Shown piece by piece: positions 34,914 through 49,548 of a stretch of DNA of 64,000 nucleotides. Under the pieces are notes generated by a model. That model was not told where the DNA came from and searched no databases. It saw nothing but the letters and a program-made list of their open reading frames with translations. Position 1 is the stretch's first letter; every line of letters begins with the position of its first letter. A program made the position numbers and the translations under genes. Source of the stretch: Phlyctochytrium arcticum (Eukaryota > Chytridiomycota > Chytridiomycetes > Chytridiales > Chytridiaceae); NCBI GenBank assembly GCA_025602905.1, contig JAHLKI010000004.1:744001-808000 (forward strand), read 5' to 3'.

Positions 34914-35470
34914 GGGCACTGAAAAGTATTCTCCCTCCCCGTCCGAGCTGGTAGGCCCGGTCGTTGTAGCCGCTAGGTTGTTTGTGAGAAACTCCGACAC
35001 CCCGCGGCAGCCGGCAGGGTAAGTCGACGATCAGTTTTCACAACATCCACCGATCATATAGGTTCTGATAGTGTAGCACGTATGATATCCTCCAATGTCA
35101 TCATTTCGCAAAAGCAAAGGGACTCCTCGACCTGCCTGTCTTCCCAATCTTTGATAGGCACAGAGCCCTGGAATTCCAAAGATTTCCTGCTGAAAAGCCA
35201 AGAGACGTTTAGTTTTTCCATTGAATTACACTTTTAATTGTCAAAGATTCCCTAGAGTTGAGTGTGCACCGTGGAAGGATGCAAAACCCTTAAATACCCT
35301 TAAGGATCTCACGCACCGAAGCGCATTACTGAAGCTTGGGATTACTGGTTTGGCCAGAACCGATAGAATGGGTAACTGCATCCTTTTTGCAACACACATC
35401 TAGACGTCCAGTCATTTTATAGATAGACTTTATTCCGGCTAATAGTGATCGAAGAAATAGGACCCTGCCA
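34914..35470. other. Divergent promoter region, JMJD7-like / cyclase
   Basis: 557 bases between two divergent ATGs. The first 87 bases continue the JMJD7-like frame without an ATG and may be its leader or a small exon. Nothing else recognised. Confidence 0.5.
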
Positions 35471-38400
35471 ATGGCCCGTCATCGTGGTCTACAAGAATGG
35501 TGGGATTTACTAGTAGCTCACTTAACAACAACAGATACGATCCCTCATGTGTCGAGGAAACGGACGGGTCGCACATCTACATCCAGTCTTAAACAGAGCA
35601 GTGTCAAAAACGTTGCAAATTCAAAGACCGGAGGTCAACCTTTGAAGCGGAAGAGTGCGCCAAAACCGCGAGTCAAGTCCTCCCAAGTCGCCCCTGAAGA
35701 CGATGACAATGCTACGTCTAGCCAAGGCATTCAGAGCCAATCATCTACTGGTGAGGCACCACCCTCAACCTTGGCCGCGGCCGAGCTCAAGGATGTCAAT
35801 ATGTCATTTCTTGATATTAGCTCACTGGACACTGATGATGCCGTCTTGCGCCGATATATGAGTCGCTTCACCTTCCGATTTCGCAATCGTCGCACGGAAG
35901 AGCACTATTTCCGTACTCAACTTCTGCCGAATCGAGTTCTTCATCTTCGTCTACTGGCCTTCCTGCAGCTTCTCCAGTATTCCGGGATAATGTTCCCAAC
36001 GTATCGAGCATATGACTGGTTTAATTCACCCAATGTTGAACGTTTTCCGCCAGGGTACATAATACACTGGACATGTTCGGGTCTGGTATGGCTGTTCATT
36101 TTGTATGCGACCCTATGGCGAAAAGGGAATATGTACATCATGCTATGCTTAAGATCCAGAAAGTGGCGGACTTTTCTGACAATCATTGAGGTGACTTATC
36201 CCTCTCACGTTCCAAAGTCGATCATGACACTAAAATCTTGTCCCAGACGCTTGCCGTGGTCACTAATGGAGTATGGGACTACTACCTGGCACCTACTACT
36301 CATGACGCAGTGGGGGCAATTTCCACCACTCCACTCCTGTACTTTGCTGCGGCGAGCGGCTTCGCCTCCACGTACATACAGGGCGTCTTTGGACTGCTGT
36401 TAGTCATGGGACTTTGCGTGGGAAAATTGGCATTAGTCGCTTACTGGCGTGGGGAACACCATGCTCTTGTATATGCTTTGCCTCTGGTGGCTGCGATCAT
36501 TATATCGAATGGTCTCCTTATAGCAGGGGACAAGAGGCGCCGAATCGGGTTCGTTAGTTGCGCTCTCCAGTGATATTTTATGTCTAACACGCGTAACTGG
36601 ATAGTTATATCAAGTACCAGGTGGTTGAAGATCGACTAGCACAAATGCGACTGGAGAGGATGAAAACTGACTATCTACTATCACTGTCGCTACCCAAACC
36701 AATTGTCGCAAAACTGCGCGAAAGTGGACTTGGAAGCCTAGACCTTATCGCCGAGCGTTTCCCACAAGGTATTCAATATTCTTTTCCATGTCACGCCAAA
36801 GGAAGAAGCTCATACTACGGATCCCCAGCAACCGTCATGTTTTGTGACCTGAAAAATTTCAAGGAAGTAACGTCCACCCTCGGGTCAACAAAAGAAGCGT
36901 TGACGCTTCTGAATGGCATCTTTCAACATGTGGACGAAGCAATAGAAGAGTTCAATGACCTATCCAAAATCAAGGTTGCTAGTATTGTAACTAACAAGCA
37001 GGACTCTCTCTAATCCTTCAGCAGACAATATCTACGAAGATATTATTGGTTGGGGGCCTCCAGTCAACACTTTCTCATTTACGTCAGGTGTGTGCCTTCA
37101 ATTCCTAATTTCATAAAGGGCATAAACGCCAATCATTATCGGAGTAGATGGTTGAGCTTGCGATCGGCCTTCGAGAGTACTTTTCCGTCCCACAAATATA
37201 TGACGTGGGAGGCACGCGACTCAATATCAAACTTGACATAGCCTTCGGCATAGCTACAGGTATGTAAAGTATAAAATTACGCGCCCAATTCCAACTGACT
37301 GAACGGCGCATTTAGGACCACTTGTGGCCGGAATCGTTGGCCGTAAAAAGTTTGTCTATGAGGTGTGTGGTTCGTGTCCCGGTTTATACATGTTTTGCCT
37401 CACTTAACGTACTATTCGTTGATTTTTCAGATTTATGGGGATGTCGTCAACACAGGTACTTGGGTACATTGCATGTTAGTGGGGAAAAAACTAACATTTC
37501 CTTGCTCCAGCCAGCAGGTGATATGCCAGGTTATATTCATTCTCAGGCAGTGTTACCAACAATCTCTCTATTGTCATGATAGAATGTGCTCTCTCGCATC
37601 AGAACAGGAAATAATAATAACGGAGGGAGCTCAGCGTCAACTAAGAAATGGTGAGTCTGCTCCAGTTTCGATTGCAGACGCCGGTGCTATTTTATTTACA
37701 CACGGGCCAGTTTTTGATCTACAGCCTTTGGGCCCGAAATATGTCAAAGGCAAAGGGGAAATTCCGGTTTTCTCGGTTACCGGTTTCACTGAACACCCTG
37801 ATGGAGTGATATCCCCACCACGGAGGTTTTCTCGCAAGTCGAGTATTACCACGGGTGAAGGTCCGACTTCACGGTTGGGATCCTTGGTCACCTCCGCCTT
37901 TATAAAGACGCCGTTAACAACAGAAATGGTAGAGGACAGCGTAAGCGGACAATTACCGACCGTTAGTGAAGAAGGTGGACCGGAGGAGTGTCGCTCCGTA
38001 CTCAGCTTTGCACAACCCCAGAGTCTAACTGGTGCATCCAAAATTTTACTCGATCGGTACCTCAGTATTGGCTCGGGGGGTTTGGGCTTAGGAGGAGGAA
38101 TGGAATCACACCAGCCTGCAAAAGCAGCCATGGGAGTGGCCAAACTCGGTAGCCCTCTCACTCTTGCCAAGACTACGCGGACCAACATCGCCCATGTAGA
38201 TCGCGAGTTTGGTGGCTTTAACAACCCGCCTAAAGCGCAAGCGGAACGCAAAAATTCGGCAAGGTCTGGCTCCCGGGGTGGAGGTGAAGCGGGAGAAACG
38301 ACAAACGTCTTGGCCGCGATTCGGGAAGCATCAGAACCGAAAGCCAAAACACTCGCGGAGGAAGAAGATCCGTCCGCGCCAGAGGCCAAGGAGGTGCTTA

Positions 38401-40623
38401 TAGATGTGGTGCTGCGCATGGCTTCTAAGATTGACATGGAGAGCGCGACGGGCCTAAGCTATATGAAGGTTGTATACGAGGAAACCGACGCCTTAAGTGT
38501 ACGATTCAAGAACGCGCTTATCGAGCAGCGGTTCCGTTGGGACTTTACCGGGGACACGCGAGACAAATTTGTCAAAATTGGTGCAATCATTTTGCTGGTC
38601 GAAATATTGTTCTACTTTATGGCTATTTGGAATGCGATTCACTCGGGGGTACAATTGACGTACAAAAAGGTCGATTACTATATGATGGTTGGGCTGGGGA
38701 TAGCCAGCGTGGGTCTGCAAATGCTCCTCACTGGAGTTCTTGTCTTTTCAACAACCGATCCCTCCCCACCATCACGAAATTTCGCGGCTCGCACTGGATT
38801 CTTTTGCGTCTATGTCTTTACCTTATGGGTGAATATATTTTCCGTTTCTCTGCCATGGTCCCATCTGAAGGACACTCACTTTCTGACGAGCTTTGTGCTC
38901 CCTCATCTGGGAGTGTTCCTGATTATGCGCATCGACGGGATGATCTATCTATTTCGCTTGATTGCAGCAATCGTTTTCGGTATTACCCTGATCGGAGTTC
39001 AAATATATCTTCGCCATACACTCTGGCAAGAGGTTGCCTGTATGATTCTCAGTGGGGCACTGTGGATGGTCATATTCTACCTGGTGGAACGACAGCAACG
39101 TGTTGACTACTTGATTGATTTGATCTTGGACACTCAAGGCGAATTGGTTGCGGAGGAGATCAACAAAAGTGCGGCCGTGCTGCACAGCATATTACCGCAG
39201 GCAGTTATTTTGAAGCTTCTGGAGAACCCGACGAGTATAGTCTACGAAGAGATGGAGATGGTGACTGTTCTTCATATGGATATCGTAGGGTATGTGATTA
39301 TTGTTTTCCTGCAAGTAGAGAAGATTCTTATGCTGGTCCCGTCGTACAGGTTTACTGCAATGTCAAGTCAACTAGAACCTTTGACAATCGTCAAGATGCT
39401 CAATACACTATTTACATTTTTCGATCATCTCACCGAAGAATATGCGGTCGAAAAGGTATAGTTGCGCATGTTTCTTTCTTATAGCCACTGAACTAAAACA
39501 TGACCCCGCAAAGATCACTACGATAGGTACATATTTTTTACAGATGGATGAAGCCGTTTTGAGTCAACTCATTCCAATTTTTAGGGGATGCATACGTCGC
39601 ATGCTCGTCCTTTGCTCCAGACGCTGACCATAAAACTGGGGCGCTTTCAATATGTCTTGTCGCGCTTCAAATGCAAGCATACGTGGATCATCAACTCAAC
39701 ACGAGCCAGATTGTCATGCAAATCATCAAGTCCCCGCTGAAGATGAGAATTGGTATCCACACCGGTATGCGGGACGTACAGCGCGCGAAAACACAGAAAC
39801 ACTTATAACTTGATGAGCAGGTCCAGCTTCCGGTGCCATCATGGGTGGGCCCAAGAACTTTCGGTATGATGTCTTGGGAGACACAGGTACGTAGCCAACT
39901 TGGAGCCCACAAATGGTCATAAAGTTAATGTAAATTTTTCACTTTACTGCACAGTTACGTTTGCGGAAAAGGTATATTATATTCATCAGTTAAACTTACT
40001 GCCATCTAACATGCCCTTTGTGCTGATAATAGACACAAGAGCTTTGTCCTACTGGCCAAGTATCCATCACCCAAGTTACTTACTCACTTGTCCGTGACTA
40101 TCACGGATTCAGTTTTCTCTGTCAAATCCCGAGTAAGGCCATCCCTTCACATCTCCGCACGTATACCCTACTCGCCGCTGACGAACGAATTGTCAATCAT
40201 ACCGGCACGGATTGCGACGCACCACCCCCGCCTCCACCCAGTGCACCTCCCCTACAACGAATGCGGTCGCTGAGCGCCGCGTCAAGAACGTCCGCTCCAG
40301 GCGCGTTTTCCAATAGTGCGCTACGTACAGGTCCGGTTGCAACGCTGGGCGTCCCAGGCGGTCCCCGGCGCGCCGGCAGCTTTGTAGTCCCCTCCACATC
40401 TCGCGCTGCTGCGACTGCGAGTCCTCTCACTGACATGCGAAAAAGTGTACCACTTCAAGCTCCACCGCCCGTGCTCCCTATTCTTACCACATCCATGCCA
40501 TCCAGTGAAATCCCGCAGACGCCCACGGAAGAGCCAACACAATCCATACCCCGAGCCTCATCCTTCGTTCGGGATTTCCTGCGCGTAACAGACAAAAAAA
40601 AGGCGGATGGGTCGAAGATTTAG
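35471..40623 (+). CDS. 12-transmembrane class III nucleotide cyclase with two cyclase domains
   Basis: Integral membrane cyclase built as two repeats of (conserved RF-rich lead, about six TM helices, catalytic domain). Lead 1 reads SRFTFRFRNRRTEEHYFRTQ and lead 2 SVRFKNALIEQRFRWDF. TM set 1 spans about 35930-36540, TM set 2 about 38570-39100. Cyclase domain 1 has TVMFCDLKNFKEVT, KIKTISTKILLVGG, FGIATGPLVAGIVG, FVYEIYGDVVNTASRM; the second metal Asp is absent but the catalytic Asn and Arg and the purine-side Lys are present. Cyclase domain 2 has MDIVGFTAMSS and ITTIGDAYV, so both metal Asp residues, but GDTVTFAEK lacks Asn/Arg. The two halves therefore complement each other in one active site, in the reverse order to animal adenylyl cyclases. 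The C-terminal tail is Pro/Ser-rich. Substrate is uncertain: Lys favours ATP, and a Glu replaces the usual adenine-binding Asp. Many introns; start ATG at 35471. Confidence 0.88.
37511..37517 (+). other. 7-base microexon in the cyclase gene
   Basis: CCAGCAG, with introns 37456-37510 and 37518-37582 on either side (both GT-AG). Including it yields VNTASRMCSLASEQ, the conserved cyclase motif. Skipping it joins AACACAG to AATGTGC and reaches a stop after 12 codons. Confidence 0.85.
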
Positions 40624-40941
40624 AAGCTCGTTGATGCCCGTTTTCCACACCCTTCTTGTACATTATCGTTTTGCTCTCTGCCGCCTTTGATGCGTGGGCT
40701 ACAGTGGCAAGCGTCTCTATCATGTCCACACCTGTAACTTATTCTCCTTTTTCCTAGTCGCTATTTTAAAGATTTATAGATTCTTTGTTTTTGCCATAGT
40801 CTGCTGCTCTTGTTCCTCTTGACAAATGGGATTCTTGATGTGTCATTTTTCTGTGTCATCTCGCGATCTAAGGTCACTTCAGATTTTGGATCACACCTTC
40901 CTCTTGATCAACTACGATAAACCCACAAACGTTGTCCAAAG
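40624..40941. other. Intergenic region upstream of DJ-1
   Basis: 318 bases between the cyclase stop and the DJ-1 ATG. Contains T-rich tracts but no supported gene or RNA. Confidence 0.5.
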
Positions 40942-41777
40942 ATGCCGCCTACAGACAGCAAACAACCGAAAGTCCTTGTTGTGGTCGCGGACGGGAGTGA
41001 GGAGATTGAAGCTGGTTCTTGACCCTCCTGCTCTCAACCAAGAACTCCCACACTAATAACACCTTTAGTCGTGCCAATCGATATCCTCCGCCGAGCCAAC
41101 ATTTCCGTGACAGTAGCAGGCCTCAAATCCTCACAACCCGTCACATGTAGCCGGAATGTCGTTTTAGTCCCCGACCTGGCATTATCAGACATCAATGAAG
41201 AGTTTGACATGATCGTACTGCCCGGTGGATTGGCTGGCGCTGAGGCTTTTGCCAGTGTAAGAAGAATTCACCATTGGTTGATTTGGCTCTTGAATCGAGG
41301 GCTTATAATTAACGGTCATTTTTAGTCGAAAGAACTTCATTCTATTTTGAAATCGTTTGAAAGTAAAGAGCGATACATTGCTGCAATTTGTGCAGCGCCC
41401 ATTGCATTGTTGGCTGCAGAGATTGGGAAGGGGTCTCGCCTTACATCCCATCCGAGTGTTCAAAATCGATTGGAGAAAGGTATTGTTTGTAAACATGGGG
41501 GGTGATTTGAGACGTCTTTGATAGTCTTATTGGCGATGGGATTGTTTAGATTACACGTATCAAGATGAGCGAGTTGTTAAAGACGGGAAGCTAATTACAA
41601 GGTAACCAAGTTCCTCTTCCGTGTTTGGATAGCTTTTCACCCAAAGGTCTAACCCCATCATCTTCTTTTGCAAGTCGGGGGCCGGGAACCGCCTTTGAAT
41701 TTGCATTCATGATTGTTGAGACCTTATGTGGCAAGGATGTCCTCAAGCAGGTAGTTGCACCCATGATGTGCAGTTAA
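40942..41777 (+). CDS. DJ-1/PARK7 family protein
   Basis: Member of the DJ-1/PfpI superfamily, linked to oxidative stress and deglycase activity. The N terminus [16 protein letters not shown] holds the conserved Glu-18 equivalent. The block [17 protein letters not shown] is followed, after an intron, by the nucleophile elbow [16 protein letters not shown] with the reactive Cys (Cys-106 equivalent). [32 protein letters not shown] and a C-terminal helix complete the fold. Introns at about 41007-41067, 41258-41326, 41481-41551 and 41601-41674. Stop TAA at 41775. About 190 residues, normal for the family. Confidence 0.92.
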
Positions 41778-41957
41778 GACCTTGTACGAGATATTGTCGG
41801 CTCATGAGGGAATCTTTGAACATAAGTAAGATTAAGATAGTAACGTAAAAAGGAAAAAAGTAGATACACAATATCAAGCTATATACTGCAAATGCACTTC
41901 GCTAAATACATATGGAGGAAGGTGTGAGCGGACTGGACGGGTGCACTCGATGACAGA

Positions 41958-44513
<2,556 letters not shown>

Positions 44514-45337
44514 GTTGTGCTCGGCCGACCGAACCTTTGGCAATGCTATTCGGCGGTTTGCCTTTCAACAGTAGCTGAAACGGTAGCTGAAGGGATGGGG
44601 TTGGTCGGATTGCTTCAAAGTTTTGGAATGTTGGAACAATTGTGGTTTCGATCCTTCTCCGAATCTCCCAGCGGCGGCGATCCGGCAGTCGCAAAAAGTG
44701 TCCCAAAGACCCTCTGATGTGTCGTTACTCAAATATGTTGGCCGCAAGGGTTTATCGCAAAGTCTTTCTCCTTTTTGCTTTTTGTTGGCGGTGGGTTCCG
44801 AGGTCTTGAAGGTCCTTCGTTCTCCAAAGTCTCAGCAACGTCACTTTCTCTTGCTTTTTTTCTCCTGAAGCAGTCTCTTTCAGCTTTTTTCGCTCGCAGT
44901 TTCTGGAGCGTTGCTGAGACAAACCTTGAGTGGTCCTTGTAGCCCAGAGAGTTGATGCGGCGGGAAAATTCGTCGTCTTCTTCGTTCGGTCGTTCGTTGC
45001 CGGTCAAAACACACCGCAAAAGCACGACAGGAGGCTGTTTTCCAAAGACCCTTTTCCAACTCCTACACCGTATATAATTCCAATACTCCCGTAGCCGGCA
45101 ACGCAAGGCGAAAGTCAAAAATCCTAACGACCCCGCTCTGGCACAAAAAACCCAAAACGTCGAAGCGAAACGACGTCAATTCACCTTTCATACGGCAAAG
45201 CAAGGGCGCTGCGCATTCCGCTGGCGCGAACCGCATTCCACCGCTTGGCTCGATCCGTCCCATTAATTAGTAAACATTCTCACGCTGGACATTTCAAAAA
45301 GTGGACACTATATCTGATATGTGGAATGTGAGAGCGC
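44514..45337. other. Intergenic region upstream of the Fpk1-like kinase
   Basis: 824 bases between the ASH2 3' end and the kinase ATG, both genes on the minus strand. A TATATA lies at about 45070. A 129-codon minus-strand frame at 44729-45118 begins with TTG and resembles nothing known. Probably promoter and leader. Confidence 0.5.
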
Positions 45338-48300
45338 TAGCGACTACGGTTGGCCATAAAATCTGCCTCGCCTTCTATATCTACCATGACATCGTCCCCC
45401 TCTGCATCTTGCGTGTCATCATAATCCTCTTCCTCTTCCAAGACTGGTCTGCCGGATGGCGCAAATAGCGGATGGGCCTTCCGGTGGTCAGAATCCATCG
45501 TCGGATTGTAAGATGTCGAAGTCGATTGAGTAGATGGTGCTGATATCACTTGTTCATGAGTTGACAACGGCTTGACTGGCTCGGCTATGCTAATGGTCGA
45601 CGGGGCCGGGATCGCATTTGCAGGAGCGACTGCAGGTGTAGCTGGCAATGAGGGTGCAGAAGCTTTTGTCCCCGACATGGCAATGGCTCCACCCGATACG
45701 ACATTCGCCTCATCCCACATGGGCAACTGGTCAGCTTCGCACATGGGTCGCAGCTTCAATTCGGGGGGAGGTGGGAAGCGAAACTCTGGGCCAAAGCTCA
45801 TCGTCGCACTTCCACCCTTGTATGAGGATATGGCTGGATAATACTTCCCTACCCCACCAGTACATCAGCGTCGTGTATAAACGGCAATCCGTAGGAGACC
45901 TAAAAAAACTCACCCAAGTACAGATCCTGGAATGCGTCTCCCAAACATTGTCCATTCCGGTAATATACAATTCGAGATCCTTTGGCTACCGTCAAAGGAC
46001 GGCTCCGAAATGGTAAATAGGGAGTATCTCGATCCCACAGCCGCCGCAACAGCTCGTCCATATGCCGCGTTTCAACCGGCGGTAAATGAATGGCAACTCC
46101 CAATACATCACCGGGTGAATAGCCCGCTGAATAGCCCTCAGGCACACCAGTATATATCGGTTTAGCCCGATGGAAGAGCGTGCCAGGTGAATCGCGGTAA
46201 CCGTAGCTAAACATGTCGTAACCACACGGAGCTTGCAAATCGCCACTGATTTGAGAGTATCCGATTCTGACTTCAAGTTAGCTTAATTATTTAGTCTGAT
46301 TGTCGCAAATTGACCCCACCTAAGATGGCCTTGGTGCTCATTCACAACAGCCTCAAAGTACCAATTTCCTTCCCACACCCCATGAGTAGCCTTGCCCATC
46401 CGGTACCCTTTATCCGTATGAACAGTAAAGCCGCTATCCGTGACAGTCATTTGTGGAGCTCGATGCGTCGTATCATTGCTCATCTGTACTGGGCCACGAA
46501 AGTTGTCTATATCCGGGTAAATCTCGATGGCAGTGGCCGGATCAATATGCTCATCCTTGACTCGCTTCTTTTTTGAGCGTCGGGGCCGCCGACTTTTGGC
46601 TGCCGCTGCACTTTCTTTGCCATTTATGTCTGGTGCCCCAACTGATCCCGTTCGTGGCGTGCCCTTGGACTTTTTGCTCTTCTACAAAATTTAACATGTT
46701 ACATTTGGACACTCCCCTGGAAATCCAATCATCACTCACTGTCCCTGCTACCACACTGTTGATTGCGCTAGCGACAGATTCCGTATCATCCGCCGCCGCC
46801 GCCGCCTCTGCTCGCTTCCGTTTAGCTTTAGCACCTTGCAGATACCCCTCTGGCGAGATATCCACATCGCCATCACGCATGCGTCGACTGGCTTGATCAT
46901 ACGTGGATGGAAGCGCCATAGTCGCCAGTGCCCAGAGACCTATGTTCAAGGTCAGTGTTGTATTTTAGTGAAAAGAAACCGCATTCCCCACCAACCTTGA
47001 TCATTCCCGAATGCCTTTGTTCCCGCCACAAATTGTTTCTGGGTAGATAGGCAGCTCGCAACCGTATTTTCCCAAGTTGCTGTCCGGTTTTTGGTCCAAA
47101 ATTTGTGCCAGTTCGCATCAATAAATGCGCAAATGTCAGATTTCCAGCCATAGTACTTGAGGGTTAGAATATTTGGGTCTTGTTTGCGCGGTGGGTGGGC
47201 AAACGTAAGATTGAATAATGTGAGGTGTATCACATCTACCCTAAATTCGCAAGACACACAATTGGTATACAATGGACGACACTTAATGAGTTTTGAGGAG
47301 AGAGGGCCTTACCAGGTCAACGTAAAGCGCCGAATCTCGTCAACGGAATTAGTGCAGTATTTACACTTGAGCTGGTAAAAATCATCTCCAAGCAAGGGCT
47401 TGTTTTCAGGTAACCAGCGCTGCAATACATCGAGGCATCCTTTTACATCAATTATTTAGAAAATTTGTGGTGGGTTGGCAACTGTTGGATTTCGTCATTT
47501 ACCTTGATGAAACCATCGCCGGCAAGAACAACATACCAACATTGGCCGTCCGGGTCTAACATAGAGGTTGTGAATACCAATGTAACCCATACGTAAATTG
47601 TATTATATTCTTACTCGGGCAAAGATCTTCCCGCGCAATAGCATGTTTGGTTCGTGTTCACTGTTGCTTGCGGTGCGGGCTGGGTGAAGCCAGAGGTTAG
47701 ATGTATGTTCCGCAACAAGAAAGTGTATAGATGTCACCGACCTGTCGCATTGGTAGTGGTACTGACAAACTGCCATTGGGTTGGACATGCCAGCTTATTT
47801 CCTCCTTTCGTGGAAAATGCGAAATGCGTAAAGGAGTCTCTTGGGCTTTCCCTTGCTGCAGTCCACTCTGATAACTTGGCGGACCTGTGGTGACTGGGGC
47901 AGAGGTCTATTTTTTAAGGACCAGTTATGATGAAAGTTCAAGAGCAACAGAAACCAAAATGAGAGAGCGACCTGCTGGTGGGGCTGCCCTTGGAGATTGT
48001 GGGTATGTAGCCGCCAATGCGCATCTTGCTGTGGCGGATGATAAGGGGTTGAATACGACGGTATAGCAATAGAAGGCGCTGTAGATTGTGGCGGACGGCC
48101 CGAGGGGGGTTGCTGGTGAGAAGGGGATGGATATAGGGGGAGGCCGCTAGTGTGGTGGGTATGAGTGGGAGGTTGGGGTTTGGAAATAGTTTGTGATGTG
48201 ATGAATCCGCTCGATCCTGTAGCTGGGGGGTATGGTATTATATCCGGTCTTGAAGACGATACTTGGGAGGCATTAGTTTGAACAAAGAGTGGATGATGAT

Positions 48301-48649
48301 GTGTATTAGGAGACTTTTGCTGGTCTCTATCATGAGAAATTGACTGGCGAAATGTCTGGGGTTCGCGTGCTAGCGATGCTTCGTCCCCTTTCTCAGCCAG
48401 TAGCTCCTTGAACAAGTGATTCGCCGCAAAAGACGCTGGTGATGAAGAAGAAGGGCTGTTGAGGGTCTGCGGTCGTTGTTGTTCTTGATTTGGCTGGTTG
48501 CGTTCAAGCTGTTCCTTGTCTTGCTGGTGATGGGCAGAGTCGGGACTTGCAAAGCGAGCTTGTTTTGGCGAAGTGAAAAGCGACTCGCGACGTTGCGAAG
48601 CCGTATCCTCTGGACTAGCATCCGAAGTAAGGAGAGCGGCAATGTTCAT
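45338..48649 (-). CDS. ASH2: COMPASS subunit Ash2 (atypical PHD, winged helix, SPRY)
   Basis: Core subunit of Set1/COMPASS H3K4 methyltransferase. The N terminus (MNIAALLTSDAS) is followed by about 240 disordered Pro/Ser/Gln/His-rich residues. After an intron comes a zinc-finger region: TCYCAGRSLPEPGRPMLVCC, SCRRWFHQGCLDVLQRWLPE and LKCKYCTNSVDEIRRF. The winged-helix domain reads LTLKYYGWKSDICAFIDANW and FVAGTKAFGNDQGLWAL. A nuclear-type basic linker (SRRPRRSKKRVKDEH) leads to the SPRY domain: GFTVHTDKGYRMGKATHGVW, WYFEAVVNEHQGHLRVGYS, CGYDMFSYGYRDSPGTLFHR and YYPAISSYKGGSATMSFGPEF. About ten exons. The ORF begins with GTG at 48667; the ATG at 48649 is used. The acidic tail ends FMANRSR. Confidence 0.88.
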
Positions 48650-49548
48650 CGCTCGGATCTCCCCCACATTTCCTCTTTCAACTTGCTCAACTCTCTAAGC
48701 AAGATTCCCAATTTCACGAAACCTTTCCAAGAGCAAGTGGCAGCGAATTTCATTACGCGCCGAAATTGTGTAGGTTCTTTCACCGCCACTTGCCCGCTTC
48801 ACCAATTTCGCAAAATTCGCAATTTTGTCCTTGAGCATTTTCTTGAAGAACTCTCTGGTAAGTCTAAATGCAAACTTTTACAAGGACGGGAGATCCATGG
48901 TATCCTTGATAGTTATATGAAGTGATCCACTTTTGACTTGAGTCTGTCTTTCGGGCGGCGCGGAGAAGGGAATTGCGAATTGAAAAAACACTCAAAAGGC
49001 GGGCCAAACTGGCTGATATGCTCAAAGAAAATGAATGTAAAGAAGTAGGAATAGATGCTGCAATCTGAAGCTGTGCAGTAGGAAATTGTATAGGAATTTG
49101 TTGGATCATTCTCATTCCGCGCAAACGTCAGTTGGTCGCGCGGGTTTGGCCGCTGTTGTCTGTCTCCTCCTTCCTTTCGCCAAAAGCTCAAATAGCGCCT
49201 GGAATCCCGCAACTATTTCTTTCCTAAACGGACTACTGCTGAACCTACTTTCAAACGTTCCGTCTATTGGACTTTTTTGTCTACCGCTGGCCGTGGGGGA
49301 ACCGGGAATGGCATAAACGTCACTACTGCAGACTTAGGAATTGGCATAGATATAGAGTGTACGTAGCGAGGAAACCTGGAGGAGCTTCTTAATAGACTGT
49401 TCAAACTGCGGGAGGTCTGGCTCGGGCGGCGGTAGTCTTGCCTATTCTCGGAGAGAGTCAAAGTTTGTGCGTAGCTGGTTTGTGTCTGCTTCAAATACCA
49501 ATTGCTAACACTATCGTTCTAGTCTGAATAGCCTGGGAGTAAATAGGG
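48650..49548. promoter_or_regulatory. Divergent promoter region, ASH2 / WH2 protein
   Basis: 899 bases between divergent ATGs. Several short inverted AATTTCG-type stretches occur near 48710-48830, but no gene, RNA or long repeat is supported. Confidence 0.45.

Noticed and set aside
44729..45118. 129-codon minus-strand frame between ASH2 and the kinase
   Set aside because: Starts at TTG with no usable ATG, has no recognisable motif, and sits where the kinase promoter is expected.
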